DNA of 64,000 nucleotides from Flavobacterium cerinum (GCF_004028155.1 NZ_SBII01000008.1:186001-250000), one strand, 5' to 3'. Positions 9,048 to 16,052 are shown, counted from the stretch's first letter. A program made the numbers and translations. Notes: generated by a model not told the origin, from the letters alone.

Positions 9048-9055
9048 TAATTTTG
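9048..9055 (+). promoter_or_regulatory. -7 box for small lysine-rich protein gene
   Basis: TAATTTTG fits TAnnTTTG 33 nt before the ATG at 9089. This supports the internal start over the longer reading from 8903, which runs into the dispersed repeat. Confidence 0.5.
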
Positions 9056-9088
9056 CGTTATCAAATTGTAAATCAAACCCCGTTAACC

Positions 9089-9412
9089 ATGAACAGAGCA
9101 GACTTAAGACTGGTAGAATTTTCTGTTACCAAAAAAGTAAAATCAAAAAAAAGTAAAAAATCTACATCAAAAAAAATAAAAGCGATCGGTTACTTCCACA
9201 TCTGGGGAACCAATGCAGATAAAAAAGGTAACGAAAAATTCTTCGGACTAATTGAAGATGCGAATACAGGTAACCTTGTAGAGATCGACTCTAAATACAT
9301 CCGTTTCTTAACCGATGATCAGGTAGAAACATTATATGAAATGGCAGAAAAAGTACTACTTGCAGACGAGCAGGCAGAAATTACTGAAGAAGCAGCCATA
9401 GCAGTAGAATAA
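9089..9412 (+). CDS. small lysine-rich protein of unknown function
   Basis: With the start at 9089 the product is 107 residues. Residues 12-31 are very lysine- and serine-rich (KKVKSKKSKKSTSKKIK). The middle is a compact beta-rich stretch (AIGYFHIWGTNADKKGNEKFFGLIEDANTG) and the end is acidic (EEAAIAVE). It is not recognised. The longer reading from 8903 is rejected because its first 60 residues come from repeat DNA. A hairpin terminator follows at once, so it is probably a monocistronic gene. The basic stretch could bind nucleic acid, but this is inference. Confidence 0.65.
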   Translation: MNRADLRLVEFSVTKKVKSKKSKKSTSKKIKAIGYFHIWGTNADKKGNEKFFGLIEDANTGNLVEIDSKYIRFLTDDQVETLYEMAEKVLLADEQAEITEEAAIAVE

Positions 9413-9443
9413 CAATCGTACCCTGCCCCCAGAATACGATATA

Positions 9444-9479
9444 CAATTGCCATCCATAACCGGGTGGCAATTGCTTTTT
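9444..9479 (+). terminator. hairpin terminator
   Basis: CAATTGCCA and TGGCAATTG pair (9444-9452 and 9465-9473), followed by CTTTTTA. Confidence 0.75.
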
Positions 9480-9521
9480 AGGACTATACTCAATGATAGC
9501 ACCTGTTTGCATAAATACCCT

Positions 9522-9529
9522 TAACTTTG
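9522..9529 (+). promoter_or_regulatory. -7 box for DsbA-family oxidoreductase
   Basis: TAACTTTG matches TAnnTTTG 61 nt before the ATG at 9590. Confidence 0.5.
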
Positions 9530-9589
9530 CAGCAGTAAATTAGCAGTTGCCATAAGATTCAAAGCGACTGCATTCAATAAAAACACATC

Positions 9590-10231
9590 ATGAAAATAGA
9601 GATATGGAGTGACATCATGTGTCCGTTTTGCTACATTGGCAAAAAAAGATTTGATGACGCATTAGCTCAGTTTGAGCACAAAGACGAGGTAGAGATCGAA
9701 TGGAAAAGCTTTATGCTTTCGCCCGATCTAAAAACCGATCCTTCTAAAAATAACAATCAGTTTCTTGCCGAACACAAAGGTATAAGCCTTGAAGAAGCTA
9801 CAGGAATGAACAACTATGTAACCGATATGGCTGCACAGGCAGGTTTAACCTACGATTTTAATAAAGCAATAGTAGCAAACAGCTTTAACGCACACCGTTT
9901 TAGCCACTTCGCAAAACAGTATGGTAAGCAAAACGAAGCCGAAGAAAAACTATTTGCCGCCTATTTTACCGAAGGCAAAAACATAGACGACGCCGAAACG
10001 CTTATGGCAATGGCTGCAGAGCTTGAGCTGGACGTTACCAAACTTGCTAATGTTATGGGCAGCGGTGCTTATGCAAAAGACGTTATGGCCGATATAGACG
10101 AAGCACAGGAGCTGGGTATACGCGGCGTTCCTTTCTTTGTACTGAACAGAAAATATGCCATCTCGGGCGCACAGGAAACTGCCGTGTTCTTAGACACACT
10201 GCAAAAGGCATTCGCCGAAGAAGCAAAATAA
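9590..10231 (+). CDS. FrnE-like DsbA-family oxidoreductase
   Basis: This 213-residue protein has a CPFC active site (Cys11 and Cys14) straight after the first beta-strand (IEIWSDIM) and no signal peptide, so it is cytoplasmic. The inserted helical domain (FNAHRFSHFAKQYG) and the cis-proline loop GVPFFVLN match the FrnE / 2-hydroxychromene-2-carboxylate isomerase-like group of DsbA proteins. Such proteins act as thiol oxidoreductases or isomerases and are often linked to polyketide or stress metabolism. It lies at the left flank of the prophage and is intact. A terminator follows. Confidence 0.88.
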   Translation: MKIEIWSDIMCPFCYIGKKRFDDALAQFEHKDEVEIEWKSFMLSPDLKTDPSKNNNQFLAEHKGISLEEATGMNNYVTDMAAQAGLTYDFNKAIVANSFNAHRFSHFAKQYGKQNEAEEKLFAAYFTEGKNIDDAETLMAMAAELELDVTKLANVMGSGAYAKDVMADIDEAQELGIRGVPFFVLNRKYAISGAQETAVFLDTLQKAFAEEAK

Positions 10232-10253
10232 TATTCAAGCTATTTTATAAAAT

Positions 10254-10284
10254 AAACCCGCCCCAATTTGAGGCGGGTTTTTTA
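10254..10284 (+). terminator. hairpin terminator after frnE-like gene
   Basis: AAACCCGCC and GGCGGGTTT form the stem, followed by TTTT. It separates the host gene from the convergent phage repressor gene. Confidence 0.85.
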
Positions 10285-10303
10285 TTTTACATACTAGATT
10301 TAT

Positions 10304-11044
10304 TTAATAAAAACTCTTCTTGCTCACAGTCCTGTTTACATCAATAACATAGAACAACGCCTGAATATCATTCATGTGCAGCGTAAAATCGGTAAACTCA
10401 GGGCTGTCGTTAAGCGAGTGGCAAACAATAGTACCGTCTTCAACATCGTGATGAATGATCTCTTTTAGCAGAGGCATTTTATTTTGTGTCGTATAAATAA
10501 CCCAATACGGGAAATCGCGAAAACGCAGTTTGTCCTTCCAGTGATGGCGCTGCAGCTCACGGGTAGACACAACACTGTTGCGGGTAATAGCATTACTGCT
10601 GCCATCGTCCATACTATCGCCATTAACCCTAAACGCCACATAGCGTCCCTGTACCGGCTTATCTACCAAGATACCATGCTGACTAAGGTCCATCAAAAAA
10701 TCAGCATCCTGATAGGTGCTCAGGAAGCCCGCCTGAATATTAAATTCGGCTAAAGGCATAAGCATATAATATTGCCCGTTAGGCAGCTCAATAAACTTAT
10801 TTCCGTTCTTATTTTCAAAATCTTCGCTCACCTTAACCAAATGTTCCTGGCTCACAGGCTTAAGATAAGGACTCTCAGGCGCTAACACCTTGTGCAATAT
10901 TTCACTTTTAGATTTCGGAATCGGTTTTCCCTTCTCATAGTTAATAATCGTCTCCCTACTCGACCCAATAAGATCTCCCAACTCCTTTTGAGTAAGGCCA
11001 AACTGTTCGCGCTTCTGCTTAATCTCTAATCCGTCCATAATCAA
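10304..11044 (-). CDS. phage repressor, XRE HTH plus S24/LexA-type peptidase domain
   Basis: This 246-residue protein has an N-terminal helix-turn-helix (IKQKREQFGLTQKELGDLIG, SRETIINYEKG). Its C-terminal LexA-fold domain holds an Ala-Gly pair in NIQAGFLS (typical of the self-cleavage site), a Ser in GDSM and a Lys in MPLLKEI, which may be the Ser-Lys dyad. By family it represses phage early genes and is likely to be inactivated in the SOS response. It faces away from the early operon. The perfect palindrome at 11112-11129 in the early promoter is its most likely operator. The first ATG is used; a start two codons later is possible. Confidence 0.87.
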   Translation of the reverse strand: MIMDGLEIKQKREQFGLTQKELGDLIGSSRETIINYEKGKPIPKSKSEILHKVLAPESPYLKPVSQEHLVKVSEDFENKNGNKFIELPNGQYYMLMPLAEFNIQAGFLSTYQDADFLMDLSQHGILVDKPVQGRYVAFRVNGDSMDDGSSNAITRNSVVSTRELQRHHWKDKLRFRDFPYWVIYTTQNKMPLLKEIIHHDVEDGTIVCHSLNDSPEFTDFTLHMNDIQALFYVIDVNRTVSKKSFY

Positions 11045-11106
11045 AACTTTAGGTGTTCAACAAAATAAATTTCACTCAAAAGTGCAAAATTTAACAATGA
11101 TTCATT

Positions 11107-11136
11107 TTGAAATGTGGAATATTCCACATATATTTG
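11107..11136 (+). promoter_or_regulatory. early phage promoter
   Basis: TTG at 11107-11109 and TATATTTG at 11129-11136 are separated by 19 nt, which fits the Flavobacterium promoter consensus (TTG, 17-23 nt, TAnnTTTG). It faces the small early genes. Confidence 0.75.
11112..11129. promoter_or_regulatory. probable repressor operator, 18-bp perfect palindrome
   Basis: ATGTGGAATATTCCACAT is identical to its own reverse complement and fills the spacer between the -33 and -7 boxes of the early promoter. Repressor binding there would block RNA polymerase. No second copy was noticed in the window. Confidence 0.7.
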
Positions 11137-11164
11137 CATCATACTTCAACAAAGATACACAAAA

Positions 11165-11467
11165 ATGCGAAATAAAGGTATAATAGCCAAAGAAATTGTG
11201 GAACTAAGTGAAATAAGATCAGCATACAACCACTATTTAGGCTCACACAGAGGTTTAACTGAAGTTGAAAATACCACACAGGTACAACACAACAAAAAGA
11301 TCATAACAGCAGCCCTACGTGTGCTCTATGTCGAGTTAGAGCAGTCAGGCAAAGCAGTTTCGGCTTTAAAAGCACAGCCAGCAATAAAAACAGTAGAATA
11401 CAGTGCGTTAGAAAGAAATGCAATACTGCACTTTAACCGCGATAAACGATTTACAATAACCGAGTAA
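11165..11467 (+). CDS. small early phage protein, unknown
   Basis: The start at 11165 lies 29 nt after the -7 box and gives 100 residues. The longer reading from 11114 would begin inside the operator and is rejected. The protein is mainly helical (IIAKEIVELSEIRSAYNHYLGS, ITAALRVLYVELEQSG) with a basic C-terminal part (HFNRDKRF). It is not recognised. As the first gene under the repressor-controlled promoter it may be an early regulatory or DNA-metabolism protein; this is inference. Confidence 0.7.
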   Translation: MRNKGIIAKEIVELSEIRSAYNHYLGSHRGLTEVENTTQVQHNKKIITAALRVLYVELEQSGKAVSALKAQPAIKTVEYSALERNAILHFNRDKRFTITE

Positions 11468-11468
11468 C

Positions 11469-11714
11469 ATGGAAAAAACCTTTCAAAAGCTCAGGCAGGT
11501 CAATAAAAGCCTCAAAAAATGCAGTAAAGAGTTGCAAAACATCAGACAGCTGCCTTTTTATAACCTCTTTAAGCAGGAAACACAGCGCAAAAGCGATGAA
11601 GAATCGCTAAACGCAACCATACAGGAGCTACTCGCTAAAAGAGCAGCCCTTTTAGAAAAGCTAAAACAAAAAATAGTAAACGCACAGCATACGATAAACA
11701 AACAGGCAGCGTAA
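11469..11714 (+). CDS. small coiled-coil early phage protein
   Basis: An 81-residue protein beginning 1 nt after the preceding stop, so it is translationally linked. It is helical throughout, with heptad-like stretches (residues 1-30 and 45-75, for example LLAKRAALLEKLKQKI). It has no recognised domain. It belongs to the early operon under the repressor-controlled promoter. Confidence 0.65.
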   Translation: MEKTFQKLRQVNKSLKKCSKELQNIRQLPFYNLFKQETQRKSDEESLNATIQELLAKRAALLEKLKQKIVNAQHTINKQAA

Positions 11715-11738
11715 ACAAAAAAGCAATAGGATTACCAC

Positions 11739-11781
11739 TTACCCTCCTTTGGAGGGATGGCAAAAAGCCGGGGTTGTCCAC
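11739..11781. repeat. CCCTCC/GGAGGG intergenic repeat
   Basis: CCCTCCTTTGGAGGG is followed by a short spacer and GCCGGGGTTGT. A second copy lies at 12550-12590. Similar elements recur widely between Bacteroidetes genes, as I recall. Confidence 0.6.
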
Positions 11782-11835
11782 ACTAAATAGATAAATAACA
11801 AAACCAGAATCTTTCAATCTTAAATCATAAATAAA

Positions 11836-12090
11836 ATGACAATTACAGGAACAATCGAAACAATTGAGTACCGCAACACAGCAGGTCACGAGAAAAAAGT
11901 AGTAACCCTGGTACCCGATCACCGCCAGCGTGCCTTTGTAGAATTCAGGGGCCGCCGCATGGCTGACCTTGACCGTTACAAAGAAAACGACGAAATACAG
12001 GTAGCCGTAACCCTTGAAGGCAAAATATCCAAAAGCAGCGGCATACAGTACAACAACCTTGTAGCCCAGGAAGTGATCCTGCCAAATTAA
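11836..12090 (+). CDS. DUF3127-like OB-fold protein
   Basis: An 84-residue beta-rich protein. It starts with a GTIETIEYRNTAG strand pair, goes through an FVEFRGRRM strand and a DEIQVAVTLEGK strand, and ends with YNNLVAQEV, the pattern of the DUF3127 / single-stranded-DNA-binding-like OB fold seen in Bacteroidetes phages. It is inferred to take part in phage DNA replication or recombination. A second, more distant relative is encoded at 12703. No catalytic residues are expected. Confidence 0.65.
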   Translation: MTITGTIETIEYRNTAGHEKKVVTLVPDHRQRAFVEFRGRRMADLDRYKENDEIQVAVTLEGKISKSSGIQYNNLVAQEVILPN

Positions 12091-12110
12091 ACATCAAGTG
12101 CTTCACGGTC

Positions 12111-12189
12111 TGTCATTCTGAGCGAAACGCAGTGAAGTCGAAGAATCTCCTCGTTACATTTGAGATTTCTCCCTCTGATCGAAATGACA
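12111..12189. repeat. REP-like palindromic repeat
   Basis: The element starts TGTCATTCTGAGCGAA, contains GTCGAAGAATCTC and GAGATTTCTC, and ends CGAAATGACA, so the outer TGTCATT and AATGACA arms pair. The same motifs recur at 56594 and 59356. Confidence 0.75.
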
Positions 12190-12269
12190 AACTTTGGACA
12201 TCAGACCACCAAACTTCCCCCTCCCCAATCTTTCAATAATTGAATTTTTTAAATTTTAAATCAATCATT

Positions 12270-12536
12270 ATGGAAAACAACAAAACAAAACAGGAAGAAT
12301 ACACTTTAAAAATACTGGAGCAGCTGCAAAACCTGTTTGAAGACGAAAACGAAAACTGTATTCAAATCGACGAACTAAAAGAAAACAACAATGCTTCCGA
12401 TTTCTTCCATGCCCTGGCAAACCTTGCCCCTGCTGTGGTTTACTCAAAACTCACCCAAAGAGAAATAGGCTCGCTCGACTTTAACCAGCTGGCCAACAAA
12501 CTGTGTTTTCAAAACGTAGTTATAAAACAAGACTAA
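12270..12536 (+). CDS. small early phage protein, unknown
   Basis: The ATG at 12270 is used instead of a TTG reading from 12240. The product is 88 residues, acidic and helical, with the stretches EEYTLKILEQLQNLFEDENE and IQIDELKENNNASDFFHALANLAP. It is not recognised. It sits between the two OB-fold genes, so it probably belongs to the early replication set. Confidence 0.65.
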   Translation: MENNKTKQEEYTLKILEQLQNLFEDENENCIQIDELKENNNASDFFHALANLAPAVVYSKLTQREIGSLDFNQLANKLCFQNVVIKQD

Positions 12537-12549
12537 TCATCCTGAGCCT

Positions 12550-12590
12550 TCCCCTCCTCTGGAGGGGTGCCCAAAGGTCGGGGTAGTTCA
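12550..12590. repeat. CCCTCC/GGAGGG intergenic repeat, second copy
   Basis: CCCCTCCTCTGGAGGGG and then GGTCGGGGTAG, like the copy at 11739-11781. Confidence 0.6.
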
Positions 12591-12611
12591 CCAAGATAAG
12601 AGTGTCCGAGT

Positions 12612-12660
12612 GAAGCCAAGGCTTTGAATTTTTGGTTCTTTTCTTTCAAGACAAAAGAAC
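12612..12660. repeat. 170-bp dispersed repeat, shortened copy
   Basis: GAAGCCAAGG is joined directly to TTTGAATTTTTGGTTC and the terminal hairpin (TTCTTTTCT and ACAAAAGAA around TTCAAG), so the middle of the element is missing. Confidence 0.7.
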
Positions 12661-12702
12661 AGTCAACAATAATCCAATTTCAAATCTTTAAATGACAAGA
12701 TC

Positions 12703-12951
12703 ATGTGTTACAAAATCAAAGGCATTATCACCGCCATAGGCGAAATAAAAACCACCAAATTAGGCACCGCAGTGCAGCAGCTTCATTTTGAGCAGGAAAC
12801 CGGAAAGATATTCTACCCTTCGGCATTAGGTACCAGGATTGAAATCCTGTCAGATTTCCTTCCGGGCGATGTCGCCGAACTCGAATTCCATATTTCCGGC
12901 TCAAAAGGCACCTACAACAATGTAATAATAGACAACCTGGTACGCATATAA
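12703..12951 (+). CDS. second DUF3127-like OB-fold protein
   Basis: An 82-residue beta-rich protein (KIKGIITAIGEIKTT, VQQLHFEQETG, VAELEFHISG, NVIIDNLVRI). The pattern resembles the 11836 gene and the DUF3127/OB-fold group, but identity is low. Its stop overlaps the start of the DUF1376 gene (ATAATG), so the two are translationally coupled. A role in phage DNA replication is inferred. Confidence 0.6.
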   Translation: MCYKIKGIITAIGEIKTTKLGTAVQQLHFEQETGKIFYPSALGTRIEILSDFLPGDVAELEFHISGSKGTYNNVIIDNLVRI

Positions 12952-13757
12952 TGAAAGACCCTGCATTCCCATTTTACGCTCAGGATTTCCTGGTAGGCAC
13001 CATGCACATGACCTTCGAAGAAATAGGTGCTTATATAAAACTATTGGCTTACCAATGGGTAAATCTGGGTATTCCTAAAAACCGAATTGGGTCTGTTTTG
13101 GGTTCGGGTTGGGAAAGCATCTGGCAATCCATTTCAGATAAATTCATCGAAAAAGAAAATGTATTTTATAATGAGAGGCTAGAAATTGAACGCGAAAAAA
13201 GAGCACAATTCAAACAAAAACAAACCGAAAATGGTAAAAAAGGAGGTCGACCAAAAGCTAATACTACTAATGATCAGTCATTTAATTCTGAATTAGAATC
13301 ATTAAACATCAATAAAAACCAAAACCCAATTATAAACCCAAAACAAAACCAAAAAAAGCCTTTAGAATATGAAAATGAGAGTGAATATGAAAATGTAAAT
13401 GCAGTTGAAAAAGGAAAAGAGGGTACGGGAGAAAAACCAATTGCGGTTTACCCTTTCGAGTCGGAAGCCTTTAGCGGGCAGTGGAGCATCTGGAAGCAGT
13501 ACCGGGCAAAAGAACACAAGTTCAGGTTCAGGTCAGTTATGAGCGAACAGGCAGCATTAGCCGAACTGGGCACATTGGCAAACGGCAGCGAAACCAACGC
13601 CATAGCCATCATGCACCAAAGCATTGCCAAAGGCTGGAAAGGATTTTTTGAACTGAAAAACGATCATGGAACCACAAAACCACCTGCCGGAAAAGGCAAA
13701 GTTCAGTATAGCGACGATTTCAAACGAAAGATTGCTGAGCGTTTACGGTCCGGCTAA
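12951..13757 (+). CDS. DUF1376-domain phage replication-type protein
   Basis: This 268-residue protein begins with a DUF1376 domain (about 1-90: PAFPFYAQDFLVGTMHMTFEEIGAYIKLL, VLGSGWESIWQ), found in phage and plasmid replication regions. It has a low-complexity Asn/Lys linker (about 100-150) and a conserved-looking C-terminal helical domain with the segment IAKGWKGFFELKN. No metal-binding or P-loop motif is seen. The start overlaps the preceding stop. Its last 92 nt overlap the start of the next gene in another frame. It probably takes part in initiation of phage DNA replication, but this is inference. Confidence 0.75.
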   Translation: MKDPAFPFYAQDFLVGTMHMTFEEIGAYIKLLAYQWVNLGIPKNRIGSVLGSGWESIWQSISDKFIEKENVFYNERLEIEREKRAQFKQKQTENGKKGGRPKANTTNDQSFNSELESLNINKNQNPIINPKQNQKKPLEYENESEYENVNAVEKGKEGTGEKPIAVYPFESEAFSGQWSIWKQYRAKEHKFRFRSVMSEQAALAELGTLANGSETNAIAIMHQSIAKGWKGFFELKNDHGTTKPPAGKGKVQYSDDFKRKIAERLRSG

Positions 13758-14217
13758 CTGCATGCGCCACGCAGGGAAATTGAGTACTATCGAAAAGGCG
13801 ATGAACACCGCTGCTCCTACCCTGGGCACATTAAAGCGTGAAAAGGGAACCGATTTCACCATTGGACTACTCATGGGATGGCTGGTGTACCTCAACGACA
13901 TTCTGAACCTGAACAAACCCATGACCGAAGACCAGATCGAGTTGTGTGCGATAGAAGTAACCGACACATTTTACAGCCTGAAGATGAGCGACCTGACATT
14001 TTTATTCAAGAAGATCATTGGCGGACACTACGGCGAGTTCTACGAAAGCCTGACAATTCCAAAAGTTCTCACGTTCTTCCGGGATTATTTTGATGAACGC
14101 TGTGACCATGCCGAACAGCAAACCATCCGTTCGCATGCCGATTTTGCCAGCGACGAAACCTTTAATTATTCGGGCAACTTGCGCCGCACCTTCAACGGAA
14201 AAAGCAATAAATACTGA
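13666..14217 (+). CDS. phage early protein, possibly DUF6633-like
   Basis: A 183-residue protein that overlaps the DUF1376 gene by 92 nt in another frame. Its body (SNERLLSVYGP, TLKREKGTDFTIGLLMGWLVYLND, QIELCAIEVTDTFYSLKMSDLTFLFKKIIGGHYGEFYESLTIP) recalls a family (DUF6633) that often follows DUF1376-type genes in Bacteroidetes prophages. This is from memory. A later start (the Met at about residue 33) is possible but would remove the conserved YGP region, so the long overlap looks genuine. The role is probably replication-associated. Confidence 0.65.
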   Translation: MEPQNHLPEKAKFSIATISNERLLSVYGPANCMRHAGKLSTIEKAMNTAAPTLGTLKREKGTDFTIGLLMGWLVYLNDILNLNKPMTEDQIELCAIEVTDTFYSLKMSDLTFLFKKIIGGHYGEFYESLTIPKVLTFFRDYFDERCDHAEQQTIRSHADFASDETFNYSGNLRRTFNGKSNKY

Positions 14218-14262
14218 TTGCGAGTTCTGGATTTCGCGTTACGAGTTTAGAGTTTGAGTGTA

Positions 14263-14369
14263 GTCACGCTGAGCCTGTCGAAGCGTCACAAGAGTAAAAA
14301 ACAACAATCGTTCTTTGACATCGTGAATCATAAAAAAACAAAAGTTATTCCCCCATGGGAAAATTATAA
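14263..14369. repeat. 107-bp direct repeat containing a REP core, copy 1
   Basis: GTCACGCTGAGCCTGTCGAAG begins the unit. It continues through CATCGTGAATCATAAAAAA to GAAAATTATAA and is matched at 14465-14571 with a single difference seen (CATCGTG against CATAGTG). The 246-bp ORF across it is not a gene. Confidence 0.85.
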
Positions 14370-14416
14370 TCCTCTTGGTTACGAGTTAAGTGTTGCAGGT
14401 TTAAGTGTAACGTGTA

Positions 14417-14439
14417 GTCACGCTGAGCCTGTCGAAGCG
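14417..14439. repeat. REP core
   Basis: GTCACGCTGAGCCTGTCGAAGCG between the two copies of the 107-bp repeat. Confidence 0.75.
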
Positions 14440-14464
14440 CGCACAACGATATTCATAACAGTAT

Positions 14465-14571
14465 GTCACGCTGAGCCTGTCGAAGCGTCACAAGAGTAAA
14501 AAACAACAATCGTTCTTTGACATAGTGAATCATAAAAAAACAAAAGTTATTCCCCCATGGGAAAATTATAA
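14465..14571. repeat. 107-bp direct repeat, copy 2
   Basis: Second copy of the unit at 14263-14369. Together with the REP at 14612 it fills the roughly 480-nt gap (14218-14701) in which I see no gene. Confidence 0.85.
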
Positions 14572-14611
14572 CCTTTATGGTTTTGAGTTACGAGTTTAGA
14601 GTTCGAATGTT

Positions 14612-14634
14612 GTCACGCTGAGCCTGTCGAAGCG
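14612..14634. repeat. REP core
   Basis: GTCACGCTGAGCCTGTCGAAGCG, the last of four copies that precede the first minus-strand accessory gene. A half-element with TGTCATCTCGACCGAAG follows near 14645-14665. Confidence 0.75.
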
Positions 14635-14701
14635 CACAACGATTGTCATCTCGACCGAAGTACAGCAAAGGGTAGACTTGAGACTAAAATCGGGGTGCTC
14701 A

Positions 14702-15103
14702 TCAAAAAACACCGTAGCTGATATTCACTACTTTACCTTTTTTCACGGAAGCCTGGAATTTTAAATTGGTTTCCGTTTCAAAAAAATGATATTCATTATT
14801 TTGCTTCGATACTACTATTCGAGGACTTGTTACTTTCCCCCTTGAATTATCATTAAGTTTAACCTGAAAATTAAGTTTTGCAAAAACAATAGTTTTACCA
14901 TTAGAGATTTTAAGTTTATCACATAATTTCGATTGATCCAAATCGCTATAAATAGTAATTACATTATTCGATTTATTACTCAAATTAAAATGTTTACTAA
15001 ACTCTGGAGAGTTGATGACCTTAGCAAGATTATCACAATCGTTTGTTTTTCCTTTAAAAGAAAGCAGTAATACAACGACAAATAAATAAAGTATTTTCCT
15101 CAT
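14702..15103 (-). CDS. secreted accessory protein of unknown function
   Basis: The start at 15103 gives 133 residues with a signal peptide (MRKILYLFVVVLLLSFKG). The longer reading from 15154 adds an upstream stretch and is not preferred. The mature part is beta-rich with a charged C-terminal half (TIVFAKLNFQVKLNDNSRG, ISYGVF) and only two cysteines, in the DCDNL and SKLCDK segments. It is not recognised. It is a minus-strand 'moron' inside the prophage with its own -7 box at 15118-15125, flanked by REP elements. Confidence 0.7.
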   Translation of the reverse strand: MRKILYLFVVVLLLSFKGKTNDCDNLAKVINSPEFSKHFNLSNKSNNVITIYSDLDQSKLCDKLKISNGKTIVFAKLNFQVKLNDNSRGKVTSPRIVVSKQNNEYHFFETETNLKFQASVKKGKVVNISYGVF

Positions 15104-15117
15104 AGAGCAATGATTAT

Positions 15118-15125
15118 CAAATCTA
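15118..15125 (-). promoter_or_regulatory. -7 box of minus-strand accessory gene
   Basis: On the minus strand this reads TAGATTTG, 14 nt before the ATG at 15103. Confidence 0.5.
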
Positions 15126-15166
15126 ATATAGTAAATTATATCACTCATAATCAATATTAACCTAGA

Positions 15167-15189
15167 GTCACGCTGAGCCTGTCGAAGCG
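15167..15189. repeat. REP core
   Basis: GTCACGCTGAGCCTGTCGAAGCG between two accessory genes. Confidence 0.75.
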
Positions 15190-15238
15190 CGCAAAGCGAT
15201 TGTCATTTCAACCGAAGCTAAGAAATCTTTTAGTTTCT

Positions 15239-15442
15239 TTAAAAGGACTGAAAAAAACAAATTATTGCAAAAAAAGTAAGGAAAGCAATTGCTAACCAAT
15301 TTTGAAAAATACGTATCTTCTTTGAAAAATTACTATATGATGTGTCATTTTGCATTTTATCAAGCCAGAACCTATGAGCAAGGTACATAAAGAAAGCCGC
15401 CAATGCAAAAAGCACACTAAGAAGAAAAATTTGAAGATCCAT
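15239..15442 (-). CDS. small two-helix membrane protein
   Basis: A 67-residue protein with two hydrophobic helices (about residues 3-22 and 48-66) and a basic loop between them (KKIRIFQN). It is not recognised. The -7 box TATATTTG at 15460-15467 and REP elements on both sides mark it as an accessory gene in the prophage. The protein at 15578 has a similar general look (FxxxYxxHLAFR / FMYLAHRFW near the N-terminus), so the two may be distant relatives. Confidence 0.6.
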   Translation of the reverse strand: MDLQIFLLSVLFALAAFFMYLAHRFWLDKMQNDTSYSNFSKKIRIFQNWLAIAFLTFFAIICFFQSF

Positions 15443-15459
15443 ATTACTATTTAATTGCC

Positions 15460-15467
15460 CAAATATA
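15460..15467 (-). promoter_or_regulatory. -7 box of small membrane protein gene
   Basis: On the minus strand this is TATATTTG, 17 nt before the ATG at 15442. Confidence 0.55.
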
Positions 15468-15495
15468 ACAATATACCAATTATTCGCTATCGTAT

Positions 15496-15515
15496 GTCAC
15501 GCTGCTTGTCGAAGC
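15496..15515. repeat. REP core with internal deletion
   Basis: GTCACGCTGCTTGTCGAAGC lacks a few bases of the usual core; it lies between two accessory genes. Confidence 0.65.
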
Positions 15516-15577
15516 TCGCAAAGCGATTGTCATTTCGACTAAAATGCAAAATCAAAAACCGATTAAAGAAGAAAATT

Positions 15578-16018
15578 TCAAAGTAATAAAGACAAAAGAA
15601 ATATTATAGCCATACCCGTCATTATCACTAACCCCCAATACTGCCGCTTCTTTTTCGATTTATAAAATTTGTACCATTCATCATTATACTGCCTTTCATT
15701 TACGTAAAGCCAGTATTTACGCGTTATTAAAGCATTAATCATGGTAAACAAAGACAAAACAAACAGAATAAAAAAACGATTATTATACACTAATGATCTT
15801 AAAACATTTGAATCAGGTAAAGCAATAATAAAAAAACCTAATGCCAAAACAGCCATCAAAATAATAAAGAACCAATAATTAATACTTCTTTGGAATTTGA
15901 GAGAATCGGAATAATTTGTTTCGTTTTTATATCTGAAAGCTAAATGTAAACAATAAGACAAAAGCGCAAACAAAATCCCCAAAATAAAATTTCTGTGACT
16001 AACTATAAATTCCTTCAT
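15578..16018 (-). CDS. four-helix membrane protein of unknown function
   Basis: A 146-residue protein with four hydrophobic helices (near residues 10-30, 47-67, 80-100 and 125-145) and short basic loops. No domain was recognised. Its promoter is a strong match (TTG, 18 nt, TATATTTG) that ends only 5 nt before the ATG, suggesting a leaderless mRNA. It is the last of three minus-strand accessory genes that precede the terminase genes. Confidence 0.65.
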   Translation of the reverse strand: MKEFIVSHRNFILGILFALLSYCLHLAFRYKNETNYSDSLKFQRSINYWFFIILMAVLALGFFIIALPDSNVLRSLVYNNRFFILFVLSLFTMINALITRKYWLYVNERQYNDEWYKFYKSKKKRQYWGLVIMTGMAIIFLLSLLL

Positions 16019-16023
16019 ATTGG

Positions 16024-16052
16024 CAAATATAGCAATCTAACTTATTTGACAA
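16024..16052 (-). promoter_or_regulatory. strong promoter, probably giving a leaderless mRNA
   Basis: On the minus strand TTG (16052-16050), an 18-nt spacer and TATATTTG (16031-16024) match the Flavobacterium consensus. The start codon at 16018 lies where transcription would begin. Confidence 0.65.

Noticed and set aside
8903..9088. N-terminal extension of the lysine-rich protein
   Set aside because: It runs from the terminal hairpin of a dispersed repeat; a -7 box inside it supports the later start.
14254..14499. ORF of 81 codons through the repeat region behind the early genes
   Set aside because: It is made almost wholly of REP and direct-repeat DNA and has no codon pattern or family match.
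14263..15515. REP cores as a CRISPR array
   Set aside because: Spacing is irregular, the intervals contain genes, and no cas gene was seen.
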